A stretch of 64,000 nucleotides of DNA from Odoribacter sp. (GTDB lineage Bacteria; Bacteroidota; Bacteroidia; Bacteroidales; Prolixibacteraceae): the NCBI GenBank assembly GCA_013824715.1, contig PNOH01000021.1:18983-82982 (forward strand). Reading direction: 5' to 3'. This document shows, one piece after another, positions 52,503 to 61,823 of this stretch. The notes beneath the pieces were generated by a model, which did no database searches, was not told the DNA's origin, and saw nothing but the letters and a program-made list of their open reading frames with translations. The number at the start of each line of letters is the position of its first letter. Within the stretch, counting starts at the first letter, position 1. A program made the position numbers and the translations under genes.

Positions 52503-54689
52503 TCAGTTCCCCAACTCAAGCTGGTTTTTTACCAGATTATAATAGGCTCCACGTTTCAGTGTCAAATCTTCATGTGTGCCGACTTCAATAATACTACCTT
52601 TCTCGATGACAATAATCTGACTGGCATTTTTAACCGTACTTAACCGGTGAGCTACTACCACTACAGTTTTTCCGGTAAAAAATTCATCCAGATTTTCCAA
52701 AATAACCTTCTCGTTATTTGCATCCAAAGCATTGGTTGCCTCATCGAAAAATATAAATTCAGGATTTTTATAAATGGCCCGTGCAATTAAAATGCGTTGT
52801 TTCTGTCCCTGGCTTAGTCCAACTCCTTCGGGACCGATTTTGGTATTGTAATTTAAAGGTAATGATTCGATAAACTCCTGAATATTGGCCATCCTAACTG
52901 CGTATGCAAGTCGTTCCTTGTCAGGTTCTTCGTCGCCAATGGCAATATTATTGGCAATGGTATCCGAAAAGATAAATCCATCCTGCATGACTGCACCACA
53001 TTTATCGCGCCACCAGTGTTGCCTGAATGCCGATAAATCGGAATCCCCGACTTTAATTTGACCTGATACGGGAGGATAAAATCCGAGCAGAAGTTTGACC
53101 AGTGTCGTCTTTCCGCTTCCACTTGTACCGACAATGGCCGTTACTTTTCCCTGGGAAATTACCAGGTTAATGTTATTTAGAACTTTGGGCGAATGTGGCC
53201 CTTCGTATTGAAATATTAAATCAGAAATATGAATATCCGGTGAAGCTGGTAAAACGTCCAGTTTTCCACCCTGATCCTGTTCTTCATCCTGTTGGTTATG
53301 AATCTCGCTCAACCGCTCCAAACTGATTTTGGCATCCTGCGATATCTGCATAAATTCGATCATCTGATCGAGCGGACTGTTCATTTGTCCTATTATATAT
53401 TGTACGGCCAACATCATACCTAAGGTCATGTTGCCATGAACAACTGCAGTAGCTGCGAGTACGGTAATCACAATATTTTTGGTTTCGTTGATGAAAACCG
53501 AGCCTGCCTGCTGGTATTGTTGTAAAGATAAATTGCTGATGTTTACTTTAAATAAACGCGCCTGAATCCGCTCCCATTCCCATCTTTTCTGACGTTCGTA
53601 ATTGTTCAGTTTGATTTCCTGCATCCCGTTGATCAACTGAATCAGTTTACTCTGGTTATCGGCCAACTGTGCAAATCGTTTAAAATCAAGTTCACGGCGT
53701 TTCTTCAGAAATAAAAATACCCAACCAATATATAAAGCTGAACTGAGTAGAAAAACGAGGAAAATGACCAAATTATAAAAAACAAGCACGACGCTGAAAA
53801 TTACTATGTTGAACACTGAAAAGACCACATTCAGCGATTGTGAAGTCAGAAACCGTTCTATTCGTTTATGATCGCCAATGCGTTGAAGCAAGTCTCCAAT
53901 CATTTTGGTGTCGAAAAAGCCAATGGGCATCTTCATCAGCTTGATCAGAAAATCGGAAATAATACTGATATTAATACGGGTACTGATGTGAAGCAAAATC
54001 CACGACCGGATAAAATCAACTGTCATTCGGCTCAGGAACAGCATCATCTGTGCCGCCAGCACTAAATAAATAAAATTAATATCCTGGGTATTGATACCAA
54101 CATCGACGATGCTTTGTGTCAAAAAAGGAAAGATCAGTTGAATCAGGCTTCCAACCAGAAATCCAATCACTAACTGGATCACAAGTTTCCGGTGTGGTTT
54201 CAGGTATTTCAGCAAAAACCTGAAATTATTGCGGTTTGATAATTCTCCTTCCAGTTCAAAGAATTTTGGGGTTGGATCAAATAGCAAACAAATTCCTTTT
54301 TGCTCGCCATGCCTGACTGTGGCCAGCCAATGCTTTTTAAATTCTGTTTCTGAATATTTGACCAGTCCAAATGCCGGATCGGCCACAAAAACTTTTCCCT
54401 TCCAGATGTTGTAAACCACTACAAAATGATCCTGATCCCAATGAACCACACATGGTTTGGGAGCTTCCATTAATTGTTCGAGGGTAATGCGAGCGCCAAT
54501 TGTCCGAAATCCGATAGCCTCGGCAGCGTCGCTAAGGCCGAGCAAAGAAACACCTTCGCGACTGATATGTGCCAGTTCCCTGAGTTTTTGAAGTGAATAG
54601 GTTTTCCCGTAAAATGCGGCAATCATGCGGAGGCATGAAGGTCCGCAATCCATAGCATCGTATTGTTTAAAAAAGGGAAATTTAGGCAT
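52503..54689 (-). CDS. C39 peptidase domain-containing ABC transporter (PCAT)
   Basis: DAMDCGPSCLRMIAAFYGK + HWDQDHFVVVYNI + DPAFG (C39); GTSGSGKTTLVKLLLGFYPP, LSQGQKQRILIARAIYKNPEFIFFDEATNALD. Confidence 0.93.
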   Translation of the reverse strand: MPKFPFFKQYDAMDCGPSCLRMIAAFYGKTYSLQKLRELAHISREGVSLLGLSDAAEAIGFRTIGARITLEQLMEAPKPCVVHWDQDHFVVVYNIWKGKVFVADPAFGLVKYSETEFKKHWLATVRHGEQKGICLLFDPTPKFFELEGELSNRNNFRFLLKYLKPHRKLVIQLVIGFLVGSLIQLIFPFLTQSIVDVGINTQDINFIYLVLAAQMMLFLSRMTVDFIRSWILLHISTRINISIISDFLIKLMKMPIGFFDTKMIGDLLQRIGDHKRIERFLTSQSLNVVFSVFNIVIFSVVLVFYNLVIFLVFLLSSALYIGWVFLFLKKRRELDFKRFAQLADNQSKLIQLINGMQEIKLNNYERQKRWEWERIQARLFKVNISNLSLQQYQQAGSVFINETKNIVITVLAATAVVHGNMTLGMMLAVQYIIGQMNSPLDQMIEFMQISQDAKISLERLSEIHNQQDEEQDQGGKLDVLPASPDIHISDLIFQYEGPHSPKVLNNINLVISQGKVTAIVGTSGSGKTTLVKLLLGFYPPVSGQIKVGDSDLSAFRQHWWRDKCGAVMQDGFIFSDTIANNIAIGDEEPDKERLAYAVRMANIQEFIESLPLNYNTKIGPEGVGLSQGQKQRILIARAIYKNPEFIFFDEATNALDANNEKVILENLDEFFTGKTVVVVAHRLSTVKNASQIIVIEKGSIIEVGTHEDLTLKRGAYYNLVKNQLELGN

Positions 54690-54739
54690 ACCGCGGGTTG
54701 ATTGATGCTCAAAAATAGCAGAATAAATTGAAAAGGCGA

Positions 54740-56323
54740 TTATTTCCCGATTTTCACCATCACAACTCCCTGCGCCGGAACCTGGGCAGCATATTTATTC
54801 TGATATTTGCCAAGATCTTTCTGTCGCCATAAATCACGAACGGTCTGTTTTCCTGAAATCTCCAATTCACTCCAGTTTACCTCAACTTCAGCTTCACTTT
54901 TGCCGCGGTTGAACAAACCGACAGCTTTTGAGCCATCAACCAGGTTTTTTACCATCAAAAATGTTTGATCTGATTTTTTGATCACCAGTCCGCATTCGCC
55001 CAGCGGATCCTGATTGACTTCAATCACTTCAGGATTACAAAGTACATTCAGGGTAAATTCGTCGAGTTTCGACATGTCGCCACTATAAATCAAAGGTGCG
55101 GCCATCAGGCACCACAGCGACATGTAGGCATATTGCATATTGGCAGGCATGGGTGTCAATTCAGGGATTCCCATGTTGTTGGCATTTCCGATCCAGCCAA
55201 TCTGGATATAATCCGGATCGTTCCATTCGCCGGGTTTTGAATATTCACGATGTTCACTGTTTTTCAGGGCAACATCGAAAATACGGTCAAGTTCGAAGCC
55301 CAGATCCCCGGAAGTCCTCCAGCAATGACCTCCCACTCCGCCTCCCCATTTCCAGACGTCGCCCATTCCATATTGGCAAAGGTTAAAAACCACATCGCGG
55401 TCAAGCTTTTTCAGGATGTCGCCCATCAATTTGTACGGATACTGGTAACCTTCCAAAGTTGGCGCACCTTTGCCCCATGTAGGGATATTTTTATCTTCAG
55501 GACTTCCGCCTGATGCAATGTGTCCGTAGCTACACCAGTCGTACTTCAGAAAATCAAACCCCCAGGCCGCAAATTGTCTGGCATCCTGCTCCTCGTGTTT
55601 AAATGCCCCGGCAAAACCGCCGCAGGTTAATGTTCCGGGTGATGTATAAATTCCGGCTTTCAAACCTTTGGCATGAATATAATCGGTTAAACCCTTCATA
55701 TCAGGAAAATAACTATTTGGAATAATATTTCCCTGGGCGTTACGGATTGGGCCAACCCGTTTTGGATCATTATTTTTTGGCGCATTCATCCAGCAATCGT
55801 CAATATTCACGTACTGGTAACCAACGTCGGCCATCCCGCTGTTGATTAGAACGTCGGCTGCTTCGCGCATCATCTGGTCCGTAATCCGGTCGTAATGGGC
55901 GTACCAGTGGTTATAACCCATAGGTGGGGTGAGGGCGAGTTTGTCTCCAGACACAATTTTCAGTTTCCTGATGTCTTTTCCTTTTGAGTTTTTTGCCTGA
56001 ATAATAAGCTCATAGTCACCTTTTGCCGGAACTATTCCTGAAATAATACCGGTTGAAGCATCCAGCTTTAATCCGGAAGGCAAACCTTTTACCGAAAAGC
56101 TGATAGGACGCTCGCCCTGACAGGGAATCCGGTACAGAAACGGGTGTCCGGGACGGCAACCATAAACCAGCGGGCCATTGATTCTAGGTTCAGGTTTCGG
56201 ACCTGGGGTATATAACTCACTGGGCAGGTTTGATTTCTGATCTGATTTTTCTGAACTAAACGAAGTTAATGGAATGACGGCCAGAAAAAAAAGCGATAAA
56301 TAAAGGATTAAGTTTCTTTTCAT
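54740..56323 (-). CDS. Alpha-galactosidase, glycoside hydrolase family 27
   Basis: LTPPMGYNHWYAHYDRITDQMM; GYQYVNIDDCWM; FLKYDWCSYG; signal peptide and putative Ig-like N-terminus. Confidence 0.88.
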   Translation of the reverse strand: MKRNLILYLSLFFLAVIPLTSFSSEKSDQKSNLPSELYTPGPKPEPRINGPLVYGCRPGHPFLYRIPCQGERPISFSVKGLPSGLKLDASTGIISGIVPAKGDYELIIQAKNSKGKDIRKLKIVSGDKLALTPPMGYNHWYAHYDRITDQMMREAADVLINSGMADVGYQYVNIDDCWMNAPKNNDPKRVGPIRNAQGNIIPNSYFPDMKGLTDYIHAKGLKAGIYTSPGTLTCGGFAGAFKHEEQDARQFAAWGFDFLKYDWCSYGHIASGGSPEDKNIPTWGKGAPTLEGYQYPYKLMGDILKKLDRDVVFNLCQYGMGDVWKWGGGVGGHCWRTSGDLGFELDRIFDVALKNSEHREYSKPGEWNDPDYIQIGWIGNANNMGIPELTPMPANMQYAYMSLWCLMAAPLIYSGDMSKLDEFTLNVLCNPEVIEVNQDPLGECGLVIKKSDQTFLMVKNLVDGSKAVGLFNRGKSEAEVEVNWSELEISGKQTVRDLWRQKDLGKYQNKYAAQVPAQGVVMVKIGK

Positions 56324-56360
56324 GATGGTATTTTTAGATTAGTTGGTTCGAACTCATTTA

Positions 56361-56535
56361 TTTTGGCTCTATGACGTTTGGCGTTGGTAAGAATTTTTAT
56401 TGACCACAAAGTAAATTCAAAAAGAGAAAATGCTGTGCTAAAAAAAACCTTATTTTTATCTGAATAACCTCAGTAGAAATTATAATCCTACTTGATTCAA
56501 ACCTTATTAATCTATCTGTAATTCAATAAGGTTAA
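56361..56535. repeat. Second, partial copy of the 23.2-kb TIR element (left end)
   Basis: ttttggctctatgacgtttggcgttggtaagaatttttattgaccacaaagtaaatt... aligns along 23201-23384 including the AACCTTATT...AATAAGGTT hairpin. Confidence 0.75.
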
Positions 56536-56589
56536 ACATTCTTTCACCTCCTGGTTCGCTTATGTAACTACATTTTTTGAAGGCCAATG

Positions 56590-56830
56590 CTGTTTCGTCC
56601 GAAAGTAGGCCAAAGCCTTGTTCTACTATGTCCCGCGGACGACTGTCATCATCTATTTCTTCTTTCTATAAATATTTTGATCTTCTGGAGCAAGAACCAA
56701 TTAGACGTTTCGGTCGATTAGAACGAATTAGTGCCAGAGGCACGAAATATTTGTAGAACAACGCCTAGCAGCAAAGTCTGGAGTGCCGTAGGTACGAAAC
56801 ATATCGATTTCAATATGCACCAACTGCCTT
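56590..56830. repeat. Cluster of short palindromic/REP-like repeats
   Basis: gtgccagaggcacgaaatatttgtagaac and gtgccgtaggtacgaaacatat related units; tttcgtccgaaa palindrome. Confidence 0.6.
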
Positions 56831-56997
56831 CACCCGTTTCCCTTGCATCCTCCAGTTATTCATTTATGGGCTGTATGCCACCATACTTAGGGACTACTAA
56901 AGCCTCTTCCGAAAATAAGGTTTCAAAGCAATTCATCTTGCTATAACCCAAGTTAAAACAGTTGCCCAATGATAAATTTTATTAGCCACACTGTCCG

Positions 56998-59823
56998 TTA
57001 AAGAGCCTTTATTTCCCCCAAACCCAGTTCAACCTGCGGATTAAATTTTTCTCCAGCCATATATTTTTTCAAACTGAAAAGCAGTTGCTGCGCTTCGGGA
57101 CGTTTGTCCAATTCGGTAGTCAGATCAATTCCTGAAATCAGGATTTTCCCTCTGCCAACTTTAGCTTCGAAAACCAAAGCCAGTGGGCGGTTCGTGACCC
57201 AATCGTCAATTACACGGACAATCGGTTGTATTTCAGAAGGAAAACTGGTCAGGTTGATTGCTCCCGAATGGCTCATGGCATCCCACCACTGGTAATTGCT
57301 GTGGTATTCGGTTGGGAAATCGGCCAGCGCCGGGTGTTTCGGATTGCACAAAATTCCCAGCGTGTGCGGCGCCTGTCCTCTTGTCCACGCAGTATTCCAG
57401 AAAATGCTTGAGAAACCAATTTTGATGTCGCCCCCCATTTCTTTCGGAAGCGTTCCTTTTTTCAGGCTCAGCAAAACTGAACCACCGTTCTTCAGGAATT
57501 GAACAGTCTGTGCATCCAACTTCTGAACAACCTTGATTTTTTCTTCTCCGGAAACAATTTCCTTTTTCGTTGGATAAACCCAGAAATCCCAGGAATTGCT
57601 CAAACCATTCACTGTTACTTCAAGTTTCAACATTTCAGGAGTGGAAATTGCAACCAGTGTAAATGTAATGTTTCCCAATTTAAAACCATTTCCCAGTGGA
57701 ATATCAGTTTGAGCAAATTTTCCTTTCTGAATTGTCTTCCCGGTTTTATCGGTAACTTTCCATTCAGGAGTACATGCAGCAATTGATCCATCGCCAAAAT
57801 GAGCCACCTCAACAGATGCTTCGAAGGTTTCGTTGTTGGTGAAAATACATTTCTTCATACGCGCCAGCGGAACTGTCGAATTGCAAAACCGCTTGTATTC
57901 AGCCGGCGAAATGTATCCCTTTTCGCCCCAGAACGGATCGAGCACGCCAACTAAAGCCGTTCCTTGTCCAGGGAAATCGTGCAGGTCGAGCAACTGAAAT
58001 CCGCCGAAATCTTTGGTACGCAACGCTGCTTCGATGTCGGCTTTATAGCAAAGAGCCTGCAATTTTCCGGAAGCGAGCAAAAAACTTTCGGCCAGTTGTG
58101 CCATGCCATGATCTTTCAGTGTTTCCTGAAAAAGTTCGAAGTTCTGGGCTTTCAGTACACCATTGTATTTGGAAATTTCCTTAAAATTGGGATACACGCA
58201 CCATTGGCCAATTTCGTGACTGACCATTGGCTGCTGGAATTTGGCATTATAATCAGACCAATCGTAATCGGTGCGCGGAGCTTCTACGTTGATGACACTT
58301 TTCAGTTCCTGACCCCAACCCTGAATGCGCGGATTAGAGTCACTCAAAAAATCGTTTACCGGCAAATTGGGCCAGCCCGCTCCCGAAGTATAGATGCGGC
58401 GGTTGTCTTTACTTTTCCAATAATTGACAAACTCAGTAAGAAAAGGAACCTGATTGGCACCGCCGGGTTCGTTTCCGTAAACCATCATGCAAAACGACGG
58501 ATGGTTTCCGTATTCTTCAACCATTCGTTGGCTTTCCTCATAAAGATAGTTATCGAATGGTTTTCCGTCTCCAATGGTGGTTGATTGGTTGGCCCACGAC
58601 GAACATTCCACATGCAGGTAAAATCCCGTTTGGTCGGCAGCATCGAAAGCTGCTTTTGGCGGACACCACGAATGAAACCGCATGTGATTGAGTCCATGAG
58701 CGCGGCATACATTAAATATCCGGAGCCACTCGGCGATATATGTCGCCGGATATCCGGTTCTGGGGAAAATGGCACATTCCAAAGTTCCACGCAAAAAAGT
58801 TGGCTGGCCATTAATCAGGATTTGTTTTCCTACGGCTTTAAATTCACGCATCCCGAAAGTGGTAGTCAAAATATCCGTTTGTCCCGAAGTTTTATCTTTC
58901 AGACTGGCTTTCAGCGAATAAATATCTGGATGAAATTCGTTCCAAAGTTTCACATCAGCGCCCATGTCCAGAATCATCACCAATATATTTTCGCCTTCTT
59001 TCAGATTAAAACTTTCCCCGTTCCCCGTTCCATTTTCCTTTACATTCAGGTTCAGTTTCACCGAAGTTGTTTTTCCGGTTAGGTTCTGAACTTTCACTTT
59101 TACAGCTATTTTTTTATTCTGAACATCGGGATAAACCTGAATATTCTGGATTTTTACCAATGGCCGCGCTTCGAGGTATAGTTGCCCGACTATCCCATTC
59201 CAGTTGGTTTGGGTATGATCTGAAATACTGTGCGAATTAACGCCGGGATCAATGTCTTTCACCCGGTTATCGATGCAAAGGGTTAACCGGTGTTTGCCGG
59301 GTGGCAGAATATTGGTCAAGTCGTATTGATGCGGTGTTCCAAGCGAATTTCTCATTCCCACTTCTTTATCGTCAACCCATAAACGGCTTTCCCAGTGGCA
59401 GCGTTCGAGGAACAAACCAACCGATTTTCCGCTCCAGTCTTCAGGAATGGCAACCTCTTTCTGATACCATGATGCGCCTTTGTAATATTTTACCGGCTGC
59501 AGCCAGAACGGAATTTTAATATTTCCCTTCTCGCGGAATTTGGCAAATTCCGGATTTTTATAAAACGAACTGTCAACAATTTGCCCAATCCAGGGGGTTT
59601 TCAGTGTGATGTCGTCTCCCTTTCCGTTGGTTGTAAGTGAGCCGGGAAGAGTCAGGGTGTCGTTTAAAGTCTGATTGAACCAGGCTTCAGAAACTCCTTT
59701 GTCTGAAGGATCCATAGCGAATTGCCAGGTTCCTGAAAGGTCTATCTTTTGCTGAATGGCAGGTTTTTGACAGGAAATAGCCAAAATTGCCAGCACGACA
59801 AACAGGATAAATTTGTGTTTCAT
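56998..59823 (-). CDS. Glycoside hydrolase family 2-like protein (beta-galactosidase/glucuronidase type), lipoprotein
   Basis: SCQKP lipobox; jelly-roll ASWYQKEVAIPEDWSGKSVGLFLERCHWESRLWVDDKEVG; ...MRFHSWCPPKAAFDAADQTGFYLHVECSSW; GNEPGG. Confidence 0.85.
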   Translation of the reverse strand: MKHKFILFVVLAILAISCQKPAIQQKIDLSGTWQFAMDPSDKGVSEAWFNQTLNDTLTLPGSLTTNGKGDDITLKTPWIGQIVDSSFYKNPEFAKFREKGNIKIPFWLQPVKYYKGASWYQKEVAIPEDWSGKSVGLFLERCHWESRLWVDDKEVGMRNSLGTPHQYDLTNILPPGKHRLTLCIDNRVKDIDPGVNSHSISDHTQTNWNGIVGQLYLEARPLVKIQNIQVYPDVQNKKIAVKVKVQNLTGKTTSVKLNLNVKENGTGNGESFNLKEGENILVMILDMGADVKLWNEFHPDIYSLKASLKDKTSGQTDILTTTFGMREFKAVGKQILINGQPTFLRGTLECAIFPRTGYPATYIAEWLRIFNVCRAHGLNHMRFHSWCPPKAAFDAADQTGFYLHVECSSWANQSTTIGDGKPFDNYLYEESQRMVEEYGNHPSFCMMVYGNEPGGANQVPFLTEFVNYWKSKDNRRIYTSGAGWPNLPVNDFLSDSNPRIQGWGQELKSVINVEAPRTDYDWSDYNAKFQQPMVSHEIGQWCVYPNFKEISKYNGVLKAQNFELFQETLKDHGMAQLAESFLLASGKLQALCYKADIEAALRTKDFGGFQLLDLHDFPGQGTALVGVLDPFWGEKGYISPAEYKRFCNSTVPLARMKKCIFTNNETFEASVEVAHFGDGSIAACTPEWKVTDKTGKTIQKGKFAQTDIPLGNGFKLGNITFTLVAISTPEMLKLEVTVNGLSNSWDFWVYPTKKEIVSGEEKIKVVQKLDAQTVQFLKNGGSVLLSLKKGTLPKEMGGDIKIGFSSIFWNTAWTRGQAPHTLGILCNPKHPALADFPTEYHSNYQWWDAMSHSGAINLTSFPSEIQPIVRVIDDWVTNRPLALVFEAKVGRGKILISGIDLTTELDKRPEAQQLLFSLKKYMAGEKFNPQVELGLGEIKAL

Positions 59824-59904
59824 ATTGTTGGTTTGTTAGGTTCCATAAGTTTTTTTAACGCCAAAGGTGTGTCATGATTATAGATATATGGTCTAATCTT
59901 AGAC

Positions 59905-60003
59905 ATGAATCCCGAAGGGATTGTATTATCTCTGTCATCCCTTCGGGATTTAGCCTCTTTTCATAACCTTGATTCTATAATCATGTCATCCTTTCAGGAT
60001 TAA
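59905..60003. repeat. REP-like palindromes ATCCCGAAGGGAT
   Basis: gaatcccgaagggatt (59907-59922), gtcatcccttcgggatt (59934-59950), gtcatcctttcaggatt (59985-60001). Confidence 0.75.
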
Positions 60004-60025
60004 CAACAATTATACAGTTTAAACC

Positions 60026-61435
60026 CTACATCTTCTCAATTTCCTCCAGTGATTTGCCTTTGGTCTCTGGAAGCTTTTTCAGGATAAACAGAAACCCTGA
60101 GAAACAAATGAAGGCATATAACCAGAATGTTCCGCTTGCATTCAATAGTTTATTCAGGATTGGGAAGGTGTAAGTCAGCACAAAACAAGCGATCCACAAA
60201 GCAGTTGTGGCAATGGCCATGGCAGTGCCCCGCACACTGTTCGGAAAAATTTCGGAAAGCACCACCCATGTAATAGGCCCCAGTGTCATAGCAAAAATGG
60301 CAATGGCCAGCATGACCAGGACTAATATTGCCAGACCTTTCAGTTCAAAAAAGTAGCTGGTTCCAAGCATAAAATAGATCACTGCCAAACCGATGGAGCC
60401 CAGTAACATCAGTTTGCGCCGGCCCCAGCTATCAACCATCCGCATAGCGAGGAAGGTAAAGATGAGGTTGACTGTTCCGGTTATCACAATATTGAAAAGC
60501 ATATCGCCAACTGAATATCCGGCCGAAGTGAAAACCTCTTCGGCATAATTAAAAATCACATTGATGCCGCACCATTGCTGAAATACAGCCAGAATGATTC
60601 CCAAAATCAGGACGGGCCGAACCTTTCCGGACTTCAAGACTTTCCAGTCGATTTTTGAACTGGTTCCCTGCAAGGTTTCGGCGATTTCCTTTTGGCCCAG
60701 GGTGGCATATTGAGTTCCGCCAATACGCCCCAGAATTGAATTTGCAGCTTTCCAGTTTCCTGATTTAGCAAGGAATCGTGGACTTTCAGGAATGAAAAAT
60801 GAGAAGATAAAGAATATCAGCGCCGGAAGTGTTCCCACCCAAAACATCCAGCGCCACCCGGATTGGCCGTTCCACGAATTCAGGATAAATTCGTCGGTTG
60901 AACCGGCAGGTATTTGATCTGCGATCAAATAATTAGCAAGTTGAGCCGCCAGAATCCCAATTACTATGGTAAGCTGATTAATGGAAACCAAGCGCCCCCG
61001 CATTTTCGCAGGTGAAATCTCGGCAATGTACATGGGCGAGATTGCCGATGCCAGACCAATTCCCAGTCCGCCAATCAGACGGTAAATGATAAAAGGAGTG
61101 AATTGACTGGCAGCGCCGGTTCCAATAGCGGCAATGGTAAAAAGTGCCGCTGAGGTAATCAGCGGTAATTTACGCCCGAAACGATCGGAAAAATATCCTG
61201 AAGCAAAAGCCCCAATCAGGCAACCGATAAGCGCGCTGCTCATGGCCCAGCCTTGCATGTAAGGTGAATTGGTAATCTCAAAAAAACGTTCGTAAAACGG
61301 TTTGGCGCCACCTATAACTACAAAGTCGTACCCAAAAAGCAAACCACCCATGGCCGATACCAGAGTGATGCCCAGAATGAACTGATTGTTATATTTGATT
61401 TTATCCATACTCATCGAATTTGTTTCTGCAAACAT
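60026..61435 (-). CDS. MFS sugar porter family transporter
   Basis: SAMGGLLFGYDFVVIGGAKPFYERFF; YFSDRFGRKLPL; RLIGGLGIGLASAISPMYIAEISPAKMRGRLVSINQL; PESPRFLA; PETKGKSLEEIE. Confidence 0.93.
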   Translation of the reverse strand: MFAETNSMSMDKIKYNNQFILGITLVSAMGGLLFGYDFVVIGGAKPFYERFFEITNSPYMQGWAMSSALIGCLIGAFASGYFSDRFGRKLPLITSAALFTIAAIGTGAASQFTPFIIYRLIGGLGIGLASAISPMYIAEISPAKMRGRLVSINQLTIVIGILAAQLANYLIADQIPAGSTDEFILNSWNGQSGWRWMFWVGTLPALIFFIFSFFIPESPRFLAKSGNWKAANSILGRIGGTQYATLGQKEIAETLQGTSSKIDWKVLKSGKVRPVLILGIILAVFQQWCGINVIFNYAEEVFTSAGYSVGDMLFNIVITGTVNLIFTFLAMRMVDSWGRRKLMLLGSIGLAVIYFMLGTSYFFELKGLAILVLVMLAIAIFAMTLGPITWVVLSEIFPNSVRGTAMAIATTALWIACFVLTYTFPILNKLLNASGTFWLYAFICFSGFLFILKKLPETKGKSLEEIEKM

Positions 61436-61722
61436 TGGCTTCAGGCTTAAAAAAAGTCACGACAATATAGTAAAGAGATAGGGTAATCATACTCATTTAT
61501 GCTAAAAAAATACGACCAACAAACGCCTTTCCGGAACTCCTGCAATTTTTACAGCTAAAAAAAAATATTCAAAAACATGTAATTGGCACATCTGTTTGTC
61601 TATCTGCCATTTATATTCAGAGGTTAATTTATCTTAAAAACACAATTCGTTGATTCTCTTAATCTTTATTGAAGGGATAAATCTCCGCCGTGCCTAACAA
61701 ATTCAAGTAATCTCACCCTATC

Positions 61723-61752
61723 TTGATAGTTTAGTAATTATTACTAATTTTG
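61723..61752 (+). promoter_or_regulatory. Putative promoter of EF-G paralog
   Basis: TTG (61723-61725)-N19-TAATTTTG (61745-61752), matches Bacteroidota TTTG-N19-TAnnTTTG. Confidence 0.6.
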
Positions 61753-61823
61753 GTCGCTTCTCAGAAATAGGGCAACGCAAAGTTGAGCCAGAATGAGTAA
61801 AAAAACAATATAACTATCTAAAT

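Noticed and set aside
57964-59082. Two plus-strand ORFs (206 and 165 aa) opposite the GH2-like gene
   Set aside because: Antisense shadow ORFs; no family features, while the minus-strand protein is clearly real.
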